A DNA stretch of 64,000 nt from Ophioderma brevispina. Its lineage: Eukaryota; Echinodermata; Ophiuroidea; Amphilepidida; Ophiodermatidae. Each line of letters opens with the position of its first letter. The stretch's first letter is position 1. The notes beneath the pieces were generated by a model. That model was not told the origin of the DNA. It searched no databases and was given only the letters and a program-made list of their open reading frames with translations. Below are positions 23,431-35,571 of this stretch, one piece after another. The position numbers and the translations under genes were made by a program. The stretch lies in the NCBI GenBank assembly GCA_023653785.1, contig JAMKCH010002896.1, forward strand, positions 31,590-95,589. The letters run 5' to 3'.

Positions 23431-24200
23431 TTTTACGGCGATAGCAGATAGGCTGATGATGCCTCAGTCCAGGCTGCTGGAAATCGTCTTTCTTTAAGAC
23501 GGTATGAGACGGAAAATACCATTCGAGTTTCATTGCAGATGTCAAGGAGTTGCTATAGGGAAAGCTCATGCTTCAATGAAAGTCTGGTTATTGTCAATTC
23601 CAGGTATTTTTGAACCACTTAGCCTGCAAGGGCGGTTTTGTTTTAATGTTGGCAGCGATTAGATTATGTTGCTCCCGGAAGCTTACCAGATGTTTACCGT
23701 AATTGTTTGATTTCTGGTACGGCCAAGTAACCTTTGCTAAATCAAAATGGGTATTGAAATCACCTCTAATGATAGGAAAGTTGTGTGCTGGTATAGCAGA
23801 GAGACCTGAGTAAACAACATCAGGATCATTCTTCGTTTGTAGCTCTGTAGCAACAGATGATTGTTGTTTCTGGATTGCCGATTAGTGTAATAACTATGAT
23901 TTTTTCACTGATCTTAACAATACCGAGACATAGGAAGTCCAACATGGTGGCATTAATACTGTTCTTCGCAGCCGAAGCTGTGACTAGCGTATGATGCCGA
24001 TCTTCTCTTGCTGTAGAACCTCTTCAGGATGAATGATTGCATGCTCTTGCAAACAATTAATGATGTCGATTTTAAAATGCAGTGCATGGTAAACAAGGTC
24101 GTCTTTCCTGACTTGGGAACTAAGGATTCTTACAAGTTACATTAAAAGTGCTAATATTGAATGGTGTCTTTCGACGAATAAATCTACTTTGCGGATCACC
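23431..24200 (-). pseudogene. Non-LTR retrotransposon endonuclease relic
   Basis: Minus-strand translation across frames gives, in order: 'INCLQEHAII' (about 24,060-24,030), 'EEVLQQEKI' (about 24,030-24,005), 'KIMVITLIGNPETTI' (about 23,915-23,870), 'NFPIIRGDFNTHFDLAKVTW' (about 23,786-23,727) and 'REHNLIAAN' (about 23,680-23,650). The GDFNTH motif (23,747-23,764) holds the Asp and Asn of the catalytic centre of APE-type LINE endonucleases. Stops and frameshifts make it non-functional. No RT domain follows in this direction; the Tc1 fragment lies there instead. Confidence 0.7.
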
Positions 24201-24737
24201 CTTGTCGAAGTTTTCTCCTTCACTTTGGAAATGGGGGCAACGCGTCATTCATTATGGAGACATCCATGTAATGACTTGGATGATCTGTAACAAGATCTGA
24301 GCAAGGACTTTAACCCTAATGCCAATTGGTTAGAGGCTATTGTTACAGTTACACGTATCACATGCATTAACACACGGATGCCAAAAGTGATGCTTGGAAT
24401 AGTGGATACTGATATTCTTGTACTGTCAATAGCTCTGTTTCTCCCGATGAACCTTAATGAACTATGAATAGCATTTGTACAGACAGAGCCAATTAAAGGG
24501 GGATGACCCGATTTAAGGATATGATGTTTTCATCTTGATAGATGGGCCTTCACTCCAAAACCCCATATGTAAAGTTTCGCGCCGATATTTCAATCCGTTT
24601 TGATGCGAGAGCCAAAAACGTGATTTTGTAAGCCCATAGAGTACTGTGTACAATTAATATTGGTCGACCAAAATGGGGCACATTTTCGCTCATAACTTCC
24701 ACACCAAATATCCTTTGGCTCTAAGATTTCACAGGGT
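23908..24737. repeat. Direct duplication D, first copy
   Basis: About 830 bp closely matching 24,884-25,745, with substitutions and small indels. It covers the N-terminal part of the endonuclease relic and the left part of the TTAA MITE. It stops at 24,737 in 'CAGGGT' and is followed by 20 A. Confidence 0.8.
24497..24737 (+). mobile_element. TTAA MITE 'AGGGGGATGGCCCGAT', truncated copy
   Basis: Preceded by TTAA at 24,493-24,496. It follows the full copies for about 240 bp and then ends in the A20 tract, so the right inverted end is missing. Confidence 0.7.
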
Positions 24738-24757
24738 AAAAAAAAAAAAAAAAAAAA
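24738..24757. repeat. A20 tract at duplication junction
   Basis: Twenty consecutive A replace the remaining right part of the MITE. Comparable tracts occur at 50,037 and 57,686 at the ends of other duplicated segments. Confidence 0.85.
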
Positions 24758-24779
24758 TTAGATTAACTTACCACCTTTA

Positions 24780-24883
24780 AATTTACCGCGCTTGCAATGC
24801 ATTGTGGGAAACAATAGTGCCGTACCCGGCAACACATTGCCGGTTACGGCAACATTGCCGGATCCGGCAGTCGGCCCGAACTG
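24780..24883. repeat. GC-rich block with iterated 'CGGCAACATTGCCGG'
   Basis: Short palindromic words 'GGCAACA.TGCCGG' and 'GGATCCGG' recur in about 100 bp that is strikingly GC-rich against the surroundings. It separates the two copies of duplication D and is absent before copy 1. Confidence 0.5.
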
Positions 24884-25745
24884 CTGATCTTAACAATGCC
24901 GAGATGGGCTTTAATTGCTCTTTTTGACATAGGAAGTCCAACATCTTGAATGGTGGCATTAATACTGTTCCTCGCAGCCGAAGCTGTGACAAGCGTATGA
25001 TGCGAATCTTCTCTTGTTGTAGAACTTCCTCAGGATAAATGATTGCATGTTCTTGCAAACAATTAATGATGTCGATTTTAAAATGCAGTGCATAGTAAAT
25101 AAGGCCTTCCTTCCTGGCTTGGGAACTAAGGGTTGTTACAAGCTACATTAAAAGTGCTAATGTTGAATGGTGTTTTTCGACGAATAAATCTACTTTGCGG
25201 ATCACCCTTGTCGAAGTTTGTTCCTTCCCTTTGGAAATGGGGGCCAACGCGTCATTCATTATGGAGACATCCATGTAATGACGTGGATGATCTGTAACAG
25301 AATCTGAGCAAGGGCTTTAACCCTAATGCAAATTGGTTAGAGGCTATTGTTACAGTTACACGTATCACATGCATTAACACACGGATGCCAAAAAGTGATG
25401 CTTGGAATAGTGGATACTAATATTCTCGTACTGTCAATAGCAGTTTCCCCCGATGAACCTTAATGAACTATGACTAACATTTGTACAGACAGAGCCAATT
25501 AAAGGGGGATGGCCCGATTTAAGGATATGAAGTTTTCATCTTGATAGATGGGCCTTCACTCCAAAACCCCATCTGTAAAGTTTCGCGCCGATATTTCAAT
25601 CCGTTTTGATGCGAGAGCCAAAAACGTGATTTTGTAAGCCCATAGAGTACTGTGTACAATTAATATTGGTCGACCAAAATGGGGCACATTTTCGCTCATA
25701 ACTTCCACACCAAATATCCTTTGGCTCTAAGATTTCACAGGGTAA
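24884..25745. repeat. Direct duplication D, second copy
   Basis: Colinear with 23,908-24,737; the offset grows from 976 to about 1006 bp through small indels. It carries 'MQEHAIIYPEEVLQQEKIRI' in a 91-codon minus-strand frame (24,783-25,058) that is the duplicated endonuclease N-terminus, plus a 26-bp insertion absent from copy 1. Pseudogenic. Confidence 0.8.
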
Positions 25746-25847
25746 ATGAGAAAAATAGTAGCTTTCTTCTGGTACCAAAAAGTTGACTACTTCCGGTAAA
25801 ATCTGGGCTTCTGGGGACGAGGCTAGTAGCGATCGGGCCATGGACCT
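25503..25847. mobile_element. TTAA MITE 'AGGGGGATGGCCCGAT', full copy
   Basis: 345 bp. TTAA (25,499-25,502) precedes AGGGGGATGGCCCGATTT. The right end on the other strand reads AGGTCCATGGCCCGATCG and is followed by TTGA, one change from TTAA. The 54,092-54,437 copy has the same length and both TTAA flanks intact. Non-coding; the 102-codon minus frame is not preserved in the third copy. Confidence 0.8.
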
Positions 25848-25851
25848 TTGA

Positions 25852-26365
25852 AGCGCCCCACTTTTTTCGAACCCATTTTTCTGCATATTTGCAATGCTTT
25901 CCAATACATTATATCACATTTCAAGTGAATATGTCGTGTAACCATGGTAATAAGATGATGTTCAGTATCCTAAAATGTTCAAATGTTATTTACTAATCAT
26001 GAATTTGACAAACCTATATAAAAATAAGCGTTTTTTTGGGGGGGGCTTATTATTTGTGTTGTGGTAAAGTGTAATTAATTTATATCGTTTTATCTTTAAG
26101 CTTTATTTAGCTTTATCCCTCATTCACCGAGAGAGGTTCTAGTTTGGTTACAAAGCAGTTATATCATATATCTCCATTTCTCCCATTATATAAAAGTGGG
26201 GTCTGATTTTTAGCATGATTCATAACATGCGTTTTTCTTTATGAGAGAAAAATTATATAAAGTATGATTTAGTAATCTGATTCACCCTGTGTGCATATTG
26301 AGACCTATGCGTGGGGATGCAACAAATATGCCATTCAGGTTACAAAATGAGTACTACTTTTACAG
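25852..26365. other. Unassigned spacer
   Basis: Includes a T-run/G-run at about 26,032-26,047. No other feature. Confidence 0.4.
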
Positions 26366-26367
26366 CA

Positions 26368-27840
26368 GAAAATTCGACGTTAGATAGTGGAAAGGTCACG
26401 TAGCCGAAAGGTACAAGGGTCTTTAACAAATGATTCCTCATGTAGGTGGGGGTGGGAGGTCGCTCCAGGCAAACCTGTATAGCCCTGTCAAGAATGATCA
26501 AGAAGCGATTTGGACCTCAGGCTGTGCTTCTTTAGGTTTCACAAATGTTTTGTACAAGTAGGTACTACTCTCTCCTTAACAGATTGAAAATACCCTGAAA
26601 TAAATATGTTTATATAATGTCGAAGCCAGTTTCCTTAACCATGGTGGTGGATTTTTTTTCTCAAAATATTTGCAACGTAAAAAGAAGTCGTACAAAACCG
26701 TAGTTTTTGAGACGTATTTCTCAAAAAAATATTTAACGCTTTCATTAGTACTTAGTACGTTGTTCAATTTGTTTAAATATACAAATACAAATATGAGGCA
26801 CTGGAAACTGACAGGAAAATGAAAGGATAGACAAAGAGAATGGACTATCAAGCGTGCAGAGTGAATTCCCATCATAACAATCCGTATTCTTATTTCAGTG
26901 GGTACATGTTGATCCCCATCCATTACTCTCTCAGAGATCAACATATTACGATTTTTGTTTTCAATTTCAAAATCAATTCAGAATCAGCATTCAAAAGATG
27001 CATCGAAATACGTACAAACAAGCCTAGTCTTAGGTCAGTTGTTTTTGAGATATAGCTTTCCATTTGACAGTAGATGAAAGCCATCTTAAACATTGATGAC
27101 CTTACAACTTACACAGAATTAGACGGGAATTTATGAAAATAAGGAACAGAACCTAAAATAAATGCAATAAAAGTTTATTTTTTTAAACAGAATTTGGTAT
27201 TATTTGACATTTGGAATAACAAAATAATATTGGAAAGCAGTGGAATCGGGGGAGCAATGTTTACACAAGAGTTAAAATATGAAAATGGACAGTACGTGCA
27301 AAAAGGTACACCAACGTGTTCACTCCGTTTTAACAATAAAAAAATATAGTTTGGCCTATCTTTGGGTTGTAGTTCGAGAGCTATAAGGCGAAATGTTTTC
27401 AATTTGGGGTCAAACACATAGTAGGGTTATAAATGAGAACCCCATTCTAGAATTTTGGGGAAGAAGATTCGAAGATTTTTTTCTATAGTTTGAAGGGTGC
27501 TGAATCAGAATTTTGGGTCCAACCTCTGGGAAATGTGGGGAACTTAAATCAGTACAGGGGTAAATTTGAAATCAAGTCCAAATGTGTTTCAATGTGCACC
27601 AATGTATTTGTCTCATTATAAGAATTAAAAAAGGTATAGAGTATCTAGCTTCTGACCTTTACTTAAACAGGTACAGCCCTTTTAAGGTCCAAGGTCATCC
27701 TGGGGGAAACCTTACCCAGTTCCCCCCTGAAACCGGTGCCAATTTGTTCGTCTTCCCGATTTACAATGTGTGAACATTTGGTTCGTAATTAGTGGCCAAA
27801 ATGTAAACAAGGCTCTAAACATAGTCCTTAAGCCAGCGTG
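26368..27840. repeat. Tandem unit E, first copy
   Basis: About 1.5 kb that recurs at 28,235-30,085. Shared landmarks in order: 'TTCGACGTTAG', 'GGTCTTTAACAAATGATTC', 'CTTTAGGTTTCACAAA', 'AACCATGGTGGTGG', 'AGCCTAGTCTTAGGTCAGTT', 'GTACACCAACGTGTTCACTC' and 'TAGTTTGAAGGGTG'. Coding frames in one copy (for example the 122-codon minus frame at 26,576-26,944) are broken in the other, so I see no gene. Identity unknown. Confidence 0.75.
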
Positions 27841-27849
27841 TAGGAACAA

Positions 27850-28230
27850 CCCCAGTGATCTACGTCTCCCCGGCCCCCAGTGACTTAGGGTTAGCAAACA
27901 GCAGAATAACCAGGGAAACCCCCCCGCCCTTGACCCACCCTCCCCTGTTCTTCACATGTTCCAAACCTGCCTACTCTTCTGTCTCTCCTTCCTTACCCGT
28001 CTGCACCCCCACCTATTTTTCCTATCCCCCCCCGTCCCATCCTCCCCCTAGACTCTACCTAATCTCCCCTCCCCCCCCACCCTCCCCCCCCCTTCTGTCA
28101 CAGCCCCAACAACAACCCCCACTTCCCCCCCCCCCTCTCCATCCATCCACTTATTAGATCTCTTTATTTTCCTTATCTTACTCGCCTCAGGACTTAGGGT
28201 AGGGTTAGGTTAAAGCCCAGCGATCAGAAA
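27850..28230. repeat. Minisatellite units with C-rich insert
   Basis: Units resembling 'GTGATCTACTCGCCCCAGGA' then 'CTTAGGGTTAG...AAAGCCC' occur at about 27,855-27,910 and 28,175-28,228. They enclose a strongly C-rich pyrimidine stretch (27,915-28,150), whose 100-codon Pro-rich frame is a low-complexity artefact. Confidence 0.6.
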
Positions 28231-28234
28231 AAAT

Positions 28235-30085
28235 TCGACGTTAGCTAGTGTACAGGTCACGTAGACGAAAGGTTAAAAAGGGTCTTTAACAAATGATTCA
28301 TCATGTAGGGTGGGGGTGGGAGGTCGCTCTAGGCAAACCGTATAGCCATGTCAAGATGATAAAGAAAGCGATTTTGATAGGCTTTGCTTCTTTAGGTTTC
28401 ACAAAAATGTTTGTACAAGTATACTACTCTCTCCTTAAACAGATTTGAAAATACCTGAAATAAATATTATAAAAAATGGCGTAAGCCAGTTTTCTTAACC
28501 ATGGTGGTGGCTTTTTTTCTCAAAATATTTGCTGAAACGTAAAAAAGTAGTCACAAACCGTAGTTTTTGAGACGTATTTCTCAAAATAAATTTAAAGGGT
28601 TCATTGGTACTGGGTTACATTGGTAATAGTTGGTTCATGCGTATTTGGGTACATGTTTGATATGTTTAAATATGTATTAAATATATGAGCACTGGGAAAT
28701 AACACGAAAAATGAGGGGATAGACAAAAGACAAAGAGAAGGAGCGTCAAGGTGCAGAGTGAATTCCGTCATACCAATCCGTTATCTTTGCAGTGGGTACA
28801 CGTTTGATCCCCATATATTACTCTCTCAGAGATCAACATATTTAAGATTGCGTTTTAAATTCAAAATCATATTCAGAATCAGCATTCAGAAGATGCATGA
28901 AATACATACAAACAAGCCTAGTCTTAGGTCAGTTGTTTTTGAGATAAAGCTTTCCATTTGACAGTATCGATGAATGTGAAAGTCATCGTACCAATTTGAT
29001 ATGACCTTAAATTACACAGAATTAGAGGGAAATTTATGACAAATAAGGACCAGATCGTAACAATAAATGCAAAAAAGTTGTTTTTAACTTAAACAGCAAT
29101 TTGGTATGATTTGACATTTGGAAAACAGAATAATTAATATTGGAAAGCTTGGAATCGGGGAAAGAGCGAAGCAACGTTTTACACACAAGCGGATTTAAAT
29201 ATGAAAATGGACAGAACGTGCAAAAAGGTACACCAACGTGTTCACTCCGTTTTAACAATCTAAAAAGTAAGAGTTTGCCTATCTGTGGGTTGTCGAGTTC
29301 GAGAGCTTAAGGCAAAATTTTTCAATGGCACAATTGGGGTCAAAATTTCAAATCCAGGGATTGTTTTAAAAAATGGTTGTGTTAATTTGTGTATAGTTGG
29401 GGGGACCCTTAATAATATACACGTTGAATACATTGTCTATGATATTTTGTTACTTAATTAGAATGCAAAATAGACGGGCTGTATTGGCTAGGGAAGATTA
29501 CAAGCCACAGGTCAAAAAATCAACCTATTTGAAGTTTCAAACTAATAATAATATACAAAAACATTTTTATAATAGCGTTTTAAGTCACCGTAAACTGTCT
29601 CAAAGCGCTGTGCCCCAATTATTATTACGCCACATTCAGGAAATTGTCACAATTCATTATTTCACTTCATCTAGGTTGCTGCTCTAAGAAATAGCAAGGT
29701 TATAATGAGAATCCCATTTTATATAGAAGTTGGGGGAGGGAAGGAAAATTTTTCTATAGTTTGAAGGGTGTGTGAAATCAGATATTTGGTCCAACCTCAT
29801 GGCAATGTGGGGAATTTTGTAAAAGGAAGGAGGTGTTAAAATTAGTACAGGGGAATTTGAAATCAAGTCCAAAAATATGTGCGTCAATGTGTACGCAACA
29901 TTGTCTCATCATAAGGATAAAAAGTATAGGTGTCTAGCTTCTGACCTGTCTTAACAGGTACAGCCCTTTAAGGTTCAGGTCATCGTCGGGGGAACCTTAC
30001 CCAGTGCTACGATTTTGTTGAAATTGGTGCTAAAATTGTTCTCTTGCCTATTTACAATGGTTGACTTTTGGTTTCGTAATAGTGG
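28235..30085. repeat. Tandem unit E, second copy
   Basis: Colinear with 26,368-27,840. Differences include many single-base indels and one insertion of about 340 bp (29,350-29,690) absent from copy 1. Confidence 0.75.
29350..29690 (+). other. Insertion specific to unit E copy 2
   Basis: About 340 bp inserted between 'TTGGGGTCAAA' and 'AGGTTATAATGAGAA', which are nearly contiguous in copy 1. It contains a 96-codon plus-strand frame (29,397-29,687) with no recognised domain. I saw no inverted ends or clear target duplication. Confidence 0.45.
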
Positions 30086-30132
30086 GCAAATTAATGTGAA
30101 AATGAGATTGTATTAAACAAAACATAAAAAGT

Positions 30133-30149
30133 AAAAAAAAAAAAAAAAA
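30133..30149. repeat. A17 tract
   Basis: A homopolymer just downstream of unit E copy 2. Confidence 0.8.
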
Positions 30150-30261
30150 CCAATTTTGAGGGTCCAAGAACCCCTCCCCTGGTCACTTAAAGTTAAAAAA
30201 GTCCTCGTCCATTTTGGTGGGACAGGCCAACTAAATTAGGATTTACAGAAAGACCATTTTC

Positions 30262-30527
30262 TACTCGCCCATAGTGACTTATGGTTAGGAGAAAGCAGTG
30301 ATCTACTCGCCCCAGGAACTTAGGGGTTAGGAGAAAGCCCGGTGATCTGCTTCGCCCCAGGACTTTATCCAGGATTAGGAGAAAGCCCCGTATCTACTCT
30401 CTCCCAGGACTTAGGGTTAGCAACAGCAGATAACAAGGGATCTACTCGCCTCAGTGTCTTAGGGTTAGGTTATATGCTCATGATCCTCGCCCTGTGGTTA
30501 AGTTAGTAGGAAGCCCGTGATCTACGC
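30262..30527. repeat. Minisatellite, unit about 43 bp, with TTAGGGTTAGG
   Basis: About six diverged units of 'TCTACTCGCCCCAGGACTTA' followed by 'GGGTTAGGAGAAAGCCCGTG'. Each has a telomere-like TTAGGGTTAGG core, but the unit is not a telomeric repeat. The same unit flanks the first copy of unit E at 27,850-28,230. Confidence 0.75.
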
Positions 30528-30693
30528 ACACTCACACACATCTTGCAATTTACGTGCAATAGTATCTTACAAAAAAAGAGCGCTATGGTAGATAGTGTAA
30601 TTTTGCAGAAAACCCTACGAAAGGAGGTTACAATCAACTCGGCAACTGATAGTGAATATTAATAATGCGGTGGGTGGTGGAATTATTATCTTT

Positions 30694-31035
30694 TATAGAT
30701 GATGTGACATTTGTTATGTTTATGGCGCCCCCTGTTGGTGTGTAAGAGAGAAACTGGCAGGCAAAACACCGATACTTTGCATGGGGAAATCTGTTTTTTT
30801 TCTGAACTTTGTTTCGAATTAAATAATACTAAATTTCTGATCAAGCATAATAAGCTATGCTACCAGCTGCATTTTGGACCAATTTAGAGCAGGAAAGATT
30901 CTGAAGTAAGTTATAAACCAGTTTTATGTGGGTCGTCACAGAAACTAACTGTTGTAATATTTTGCCTGCCAGAAAGAAAACAACCAGAGGGCGTCCTGAA
31001 TGTTCACAAGTGAGTCATAGGTCACATCATCTATA
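30694..31035. mobile_element. TIR element 'TATAGATGATGTGAC'
   Basis: 342 bp. Left end: TATAGATGATGTGACATTTG. Right end on the other strand: TATAGATGATGTGACCTATG. The inverted similarity continues about 75 bp through 'GGCGCCCCCTGTTGG'/'GGACGCCCTCTGGTTG' to 'CTGGCAGGCAAAA'. A TA target duplication is possible. No coding frame. Confidence 0.7.
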
Positions 31036-32320
31036 CGTTACATTGGGTATATTCCGTATATTTAGCAAAGTATAGAAATGATAGGTATGAAGTTTTCACA
31101 TTTACACCCTTAGCAAAGTTGAACGTAACCAACGACTATACAACTAAACGTTCAATGATCAACATTGGTGAACATTTAAAAAGGGGAGGGAAAGGAAAAG
31201 GGGTAGGGCGCCAGGAATCAATCCTTTCAAATGGATGCAAAGCGAATTAATCTATTTTTGAAATAAGTATAAAAAACTTGTGAAGTAAGACATTTGATGG
31301 GGTAGAACCACTACTTATTACCACATTGCTTGGTCATTTTGGTCCTCGAGGAGGGCTTGCTTTAATGAGATATGTAAGCGGAGGCTTTGTAAACGGTCCT
31401 TTCAATGCGCGTGTTACACAAATATAAATGTTAAATTACACTTTAGTCTTATGTAAAGTCTTTTACAATCAATTACCTGGATTCTGAAAAATTATTTTGG
31501 TAGCTTAAAAAGGTAGTTGTTTGAAAATCACCAATCGCCATATTTAAGCGTTATTTTATTTGCGTTATTTGAGCAAAACAGCATGATAGACAATGACCGT
31601 CTTTTTGCGAAAATAAGGTGTTCAACAAGTACGACTGTGCGGTGTTGTTTCTAAATACAAAGTTTTGCCAAAAAGTAATTCAGAAATTATGAAAAAATAA
31701 GAAAAATATTGCCCCATTACAGGCAAACTCCCACATCTTTTAACGATTTTCTGAACCAAAGCAGGCATATTATGATGAATCAAAATAGCCCGCCAAAAAC
31801 GACCACAAATATTTTTTTTACTTTCGGGCTCGTTGCCTCCCGAGAACAATCAAAAAAATTGCCGTGAATTCGTAAATGGTGATTTTGTCGCCCACCCCCT
31901 GGACCGAATCTGAGGTCCGCTACTTAAATTCGTGAGAACCCTGCGGGTCGTCACGCGATGAACAGTGCTTTGGACAAATGGTCCACTCAGACATAATATG
32001 CAGGTAGATTTACGATTGAGTTTCCTGAACAAAAACGGAACCGCTAAAATTAAAAGTAGATCACAGACTTAACTGAAAGAGCAAAAAAAAAGCAAGGAAT
32101 CATATAATTCTAACGTCATTAAAAGACTAAGATGACAAATCTCATGACGTTATTCAACCATATACCGAAAGAAACCCAAAAGATTCAAGACAAGGGAATG
32201 GGGCCAATGGATAAAATTTCTTCTCACAATGATGAAAAAGAAGACAAACCCAAATTGCTGTCCGATCAGGGTACTACCACATAGTATAACAATTCACCAA
32301 TGAGATATAGAAAACATGAT
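31036..32320. other. Unassigned interval
   Basis: Non-coding as far as I can see. The 75-codon minus frame at 31,622-31,849 and the 60-codon frame beside it lack recognisable motifs. Confidence 0.35.
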
Positions 32321-32339
32321 TCAATCAGTGCATAGACAT

Positions 32340-32460
32340 TTACCAGCCCACGGCAAAAGCAGGGGAAGCTTCAAGCAAGGTTTGAACCTTACGACCTGCC
32401 AGCAGCAAATCAGCTCTTAGCAAAGTCAAATGAATAGTTAGCTCTGCATATTTCTATGAT
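32340..32460 (-). mobile_element. Possible tRNA-derived SINE head
   Basis: On the minus strand a box-B-like GGTTCAAACC follows, at about the usual distance, a box-A-like 'TTTGCTAAGAGCTG' and a GCTGCTGGCAGG arm. Stems do not close fully. Weak evidence, no partner copy in the window. Confidence 0.2.
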
Positions 32461-32832
32461 TAGGCAATGAAAGTTGTTCCCAGTTCCCGTTTCATTTTTT
32501 TTCATGACTGATTGGGGAAGGTTTCATTTTAAATATTTCATTATTTTCAGATTTCATTATGATGCCAAGTAACTGCAGTATGCTTTTTTGTTTTGAGGCA
32601 CGACGAAACACATACTTATGACCAGGCTTCATTAAATAAACTTTGGTACACATAGAAGTGCTTTGATAAAGAACTTCTTTAGAAATGTTGTTTGCAATTA
32701 ACACAGTTTTTTAAAAAACAATTTTGCCAACTACAATACATGTACAGGCACACAATTAATTACCTTCCCTTCCTCTATTTCACTTGCACCCACATGACTC
32801 CGTAAATAAACACACGTTTAAAAATAAAGTGG

Positions 32833-32870
<38 letters not shown>

Positions 32871-35571
32871 AAAACATAGGTCTCGAGTCCATGCGCAGTG
32901 TGGTATTATCCATTTAATCATAGTTCACGCAAAAGCATTTTGCAAAGACTACCTAGTCAAATCGATCAATCGGGGTTTAATAGAAAAAAACACACGGAAG
33001 AAGGTAGGAGCCACTGACCTCTATACAGGGTAAGCAAAGAGGTTCTAGATCGATAGAGAGGCAAAACGTTACGTGATCTTTAGAAATTCATCGTTTCGCA
33101 TGTTTGCCGACCACAAAGAAACACGTTAGAGTAGTACCAAACAATAGAAAGCAATGGCTGCCTCCGCTTCTTCAAAATACTGTGGGTTGCCGCTTGCATA
33201 TACACTATCGGTGAGAGGATTTACAAAATTGTTGTATTGTGTTCGAGGTGGCCAGGCGTAATGATAGTTGACCTGGATCATTGTGCCTCAGATACTCTTT
33301 TTTTCTGCATATGCAAGGCGCGCTTAGGTAAAAGAGTATTCATGGAGCGGTTTTTTATTTAAATCAAGACGAATGACGTGTTCATTTCCTTCGTTGTGGC
33401 ACAGGGTTTAGAAAAACTTAACCACCCAATAGCACCAACATCCAACAAATGATATTTGGCGGATTGTTTTGTATTTCGAATTTGACATTATGTGTTGTAT
33501 TACAAAGGCACCCAAACTAATAATTATGCCGTGCATATTCAAAATGTCAGCGCCCCCAGCCACGGAACCGATCTGGTTTGAATGAGTTATCACCCCCTTG
33601 GTGGTAAGGGCCGGAACCAATGTTTAAATTGGTTAATTGATCTAGAAAATGGGACTTTTCCGATTTTCTTCTACCCCCCTGTCATCGTAAAACAGTGCTT
33701 AAAATGCATTCATTCGTGAGTAGTAAGATCACGTTTAAAACAATCGTTTTTGTCTTAAACAGTTGGAAAATATGACCCTAATGACTATTTGGAAATAATG
33801 AATATTTGTCGGCAATTTCGTTATGAACCGAGTCGGGAAACGTGAAACGGGAATCAACTTTCTTAGACTTATATTCTATCACAATTCGTAGAACTTTATG
33901 GGCAAAAGTGTACCTCGGCACTATTTCAATGGATAACAAAAGATTACAATTATGGCTATCATAATTTGTACTCAACAGTCTTCGTCCTTCGGCAAAATTT
34001 CTTCCTTCTGTTGTTTTATCAAGTACACATAATGTTTCCAGTGCCAATTTGTTCGACTTCAATACCTTAAATAGTCCAAATTATTCAAATTTGTCCAGAA
34101 TTCAGTAACACATGATTGTCTCTTTAATATTGTGGCTGGTAGCATCATATGAAATGGAAAAAATTTAAATAAATGAGGTATTAATTGCATTTTTATTCCA
34201 TAGTGGATCCCACGGTCACATCCTGTATAATGCTCTATTGGCCAGTTTGAGGTGTGTCATTTTCCCTTTCTGGATAAAAGTTGCAAATTTTACCATTTTT
34301 ATAAGGGTGCCAATTTTTTCATTGCTAGCTTAGTCTGCCGTTTTTTCCAAGTTAATTCATCTTTTTTACCTGTGTATGGTCGAACCAATCTTGTTTTTTT
34401 CACAAACTTCTATAGGCCTTCCAACGAGCAATAAACGAGAAGACAACCATTATACGCTATCAATAATGTAAGTTTAAGTCCTTAATACTAGCTGAGGACT
34501 TTGAAATGGCCAAAAGTCGTAACGGCATTTTCGTCATTTTGCAGATAAAAAAACCTTTTGTATTTTAAATACATTATTATAAAATAATAAGCATATTAGT
34601 TTTACCTTAGACCAAACCTTGGAGGTGGTGGTAGATCCTGCTTGCTATCGTGGCAGATGTCATAGATAAATCTAACAGACCCCATGGTTATTGGATAGAG
34701 ATATAGAATCCTTTGTTTGGTTTAACGTTCTAGACGAAAAGAGGTGAGATAGGGGCCAAATAATCCATTCACATTCCTTCAAACCCTGATTATTAACTCC
34801 GATCATGACTCTTGGAATCCCGGAGAGAAGTCTATAGTAGAATTAGTTGCGGGCGTTAACGGACACTTTACTCGACTAAATGGTAATTACATATCTTTAA
34901 ATAAAGCATAAATGTAGACGTGCATAAATATATATATCTATTACACATAGATGTCTCAGTGTGCATCGTTCCTTTAAATGTTGTAATTTCCTCAATAATG
35001 TTATCGTCGTCTTGTCAAAGTATTGTCGGTAACACGTTTTAATCGGGTGTGGGTGGGGCGGGTGTTTTTTACAACCACCCTTTTATTTCAACGAAATACT
35101 AAACGGGCCTCCTATGTATAGCTATGGGTCTTTTCTTTCTATTAATACCAAGTAAAATATGACCATCCCTCTTTGTGGACGTCACAATAATACCCGTATC
35201 TCATAAGATAGATATCAATTTCCAGTTTTCAGATTCTGTTTGTGCTTTATATGGAATGAAAATGGCGTAATCATGGTTGTTTTAAGAGTTTTATGAACAG
35301 CAGCAAGAACCAAATCTACCCCTACCTGGGAAAGTGAATGGTACATTTTTACCGTATACAACAGCGAAAAGAATGGCTCGATAGTATAAACAAAGCTTTG
35401 TTTTTAACGTTGGTCATTCAATTGTCTTTTTTGGCGACGGAGGAAAAACAATAGGAGTTGGCAACCTCCCGTTAGAATAGGGTGACATTAATCCTAACAA
35501 ATTGGGTACGAATAAAGTGAGACCAAACTAGTATTATACCATTTTTTCGAATAGCACCTGATTTTGTGGCT
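32461..35571. other. AT-rich interval with no recognised gene
   Basis: It contains an A32 run (32,836-32,867). Frames up to 94 codons (33,778-34,062 minus) show no known domain. No repeat partner in the window was found. Confidence 0.4.

Noticed and set aside
26576..26944. 122-codon minus-strand frame as a possible gene
   Set aside because: The tandem copy at 28.4-28.8 kb does not keep the frame open.
27855..28157. Pro-rich 100-codon frame
   Set aside because: It translates a C-rich low-complexity stretch.
28758..29258. Frames in unit E as conserved coding (they resemble those at 26,840 and 27,175)
   Set aside because: The similarity comes from the duplication itself; frames are shifted and truncated between copies.
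30262..30527. Telomeric or interstitial telomere repeat
   Set aside because: TTAGGGTTAGG is only the core of a 43-bp unit, not a pure hexamer array.
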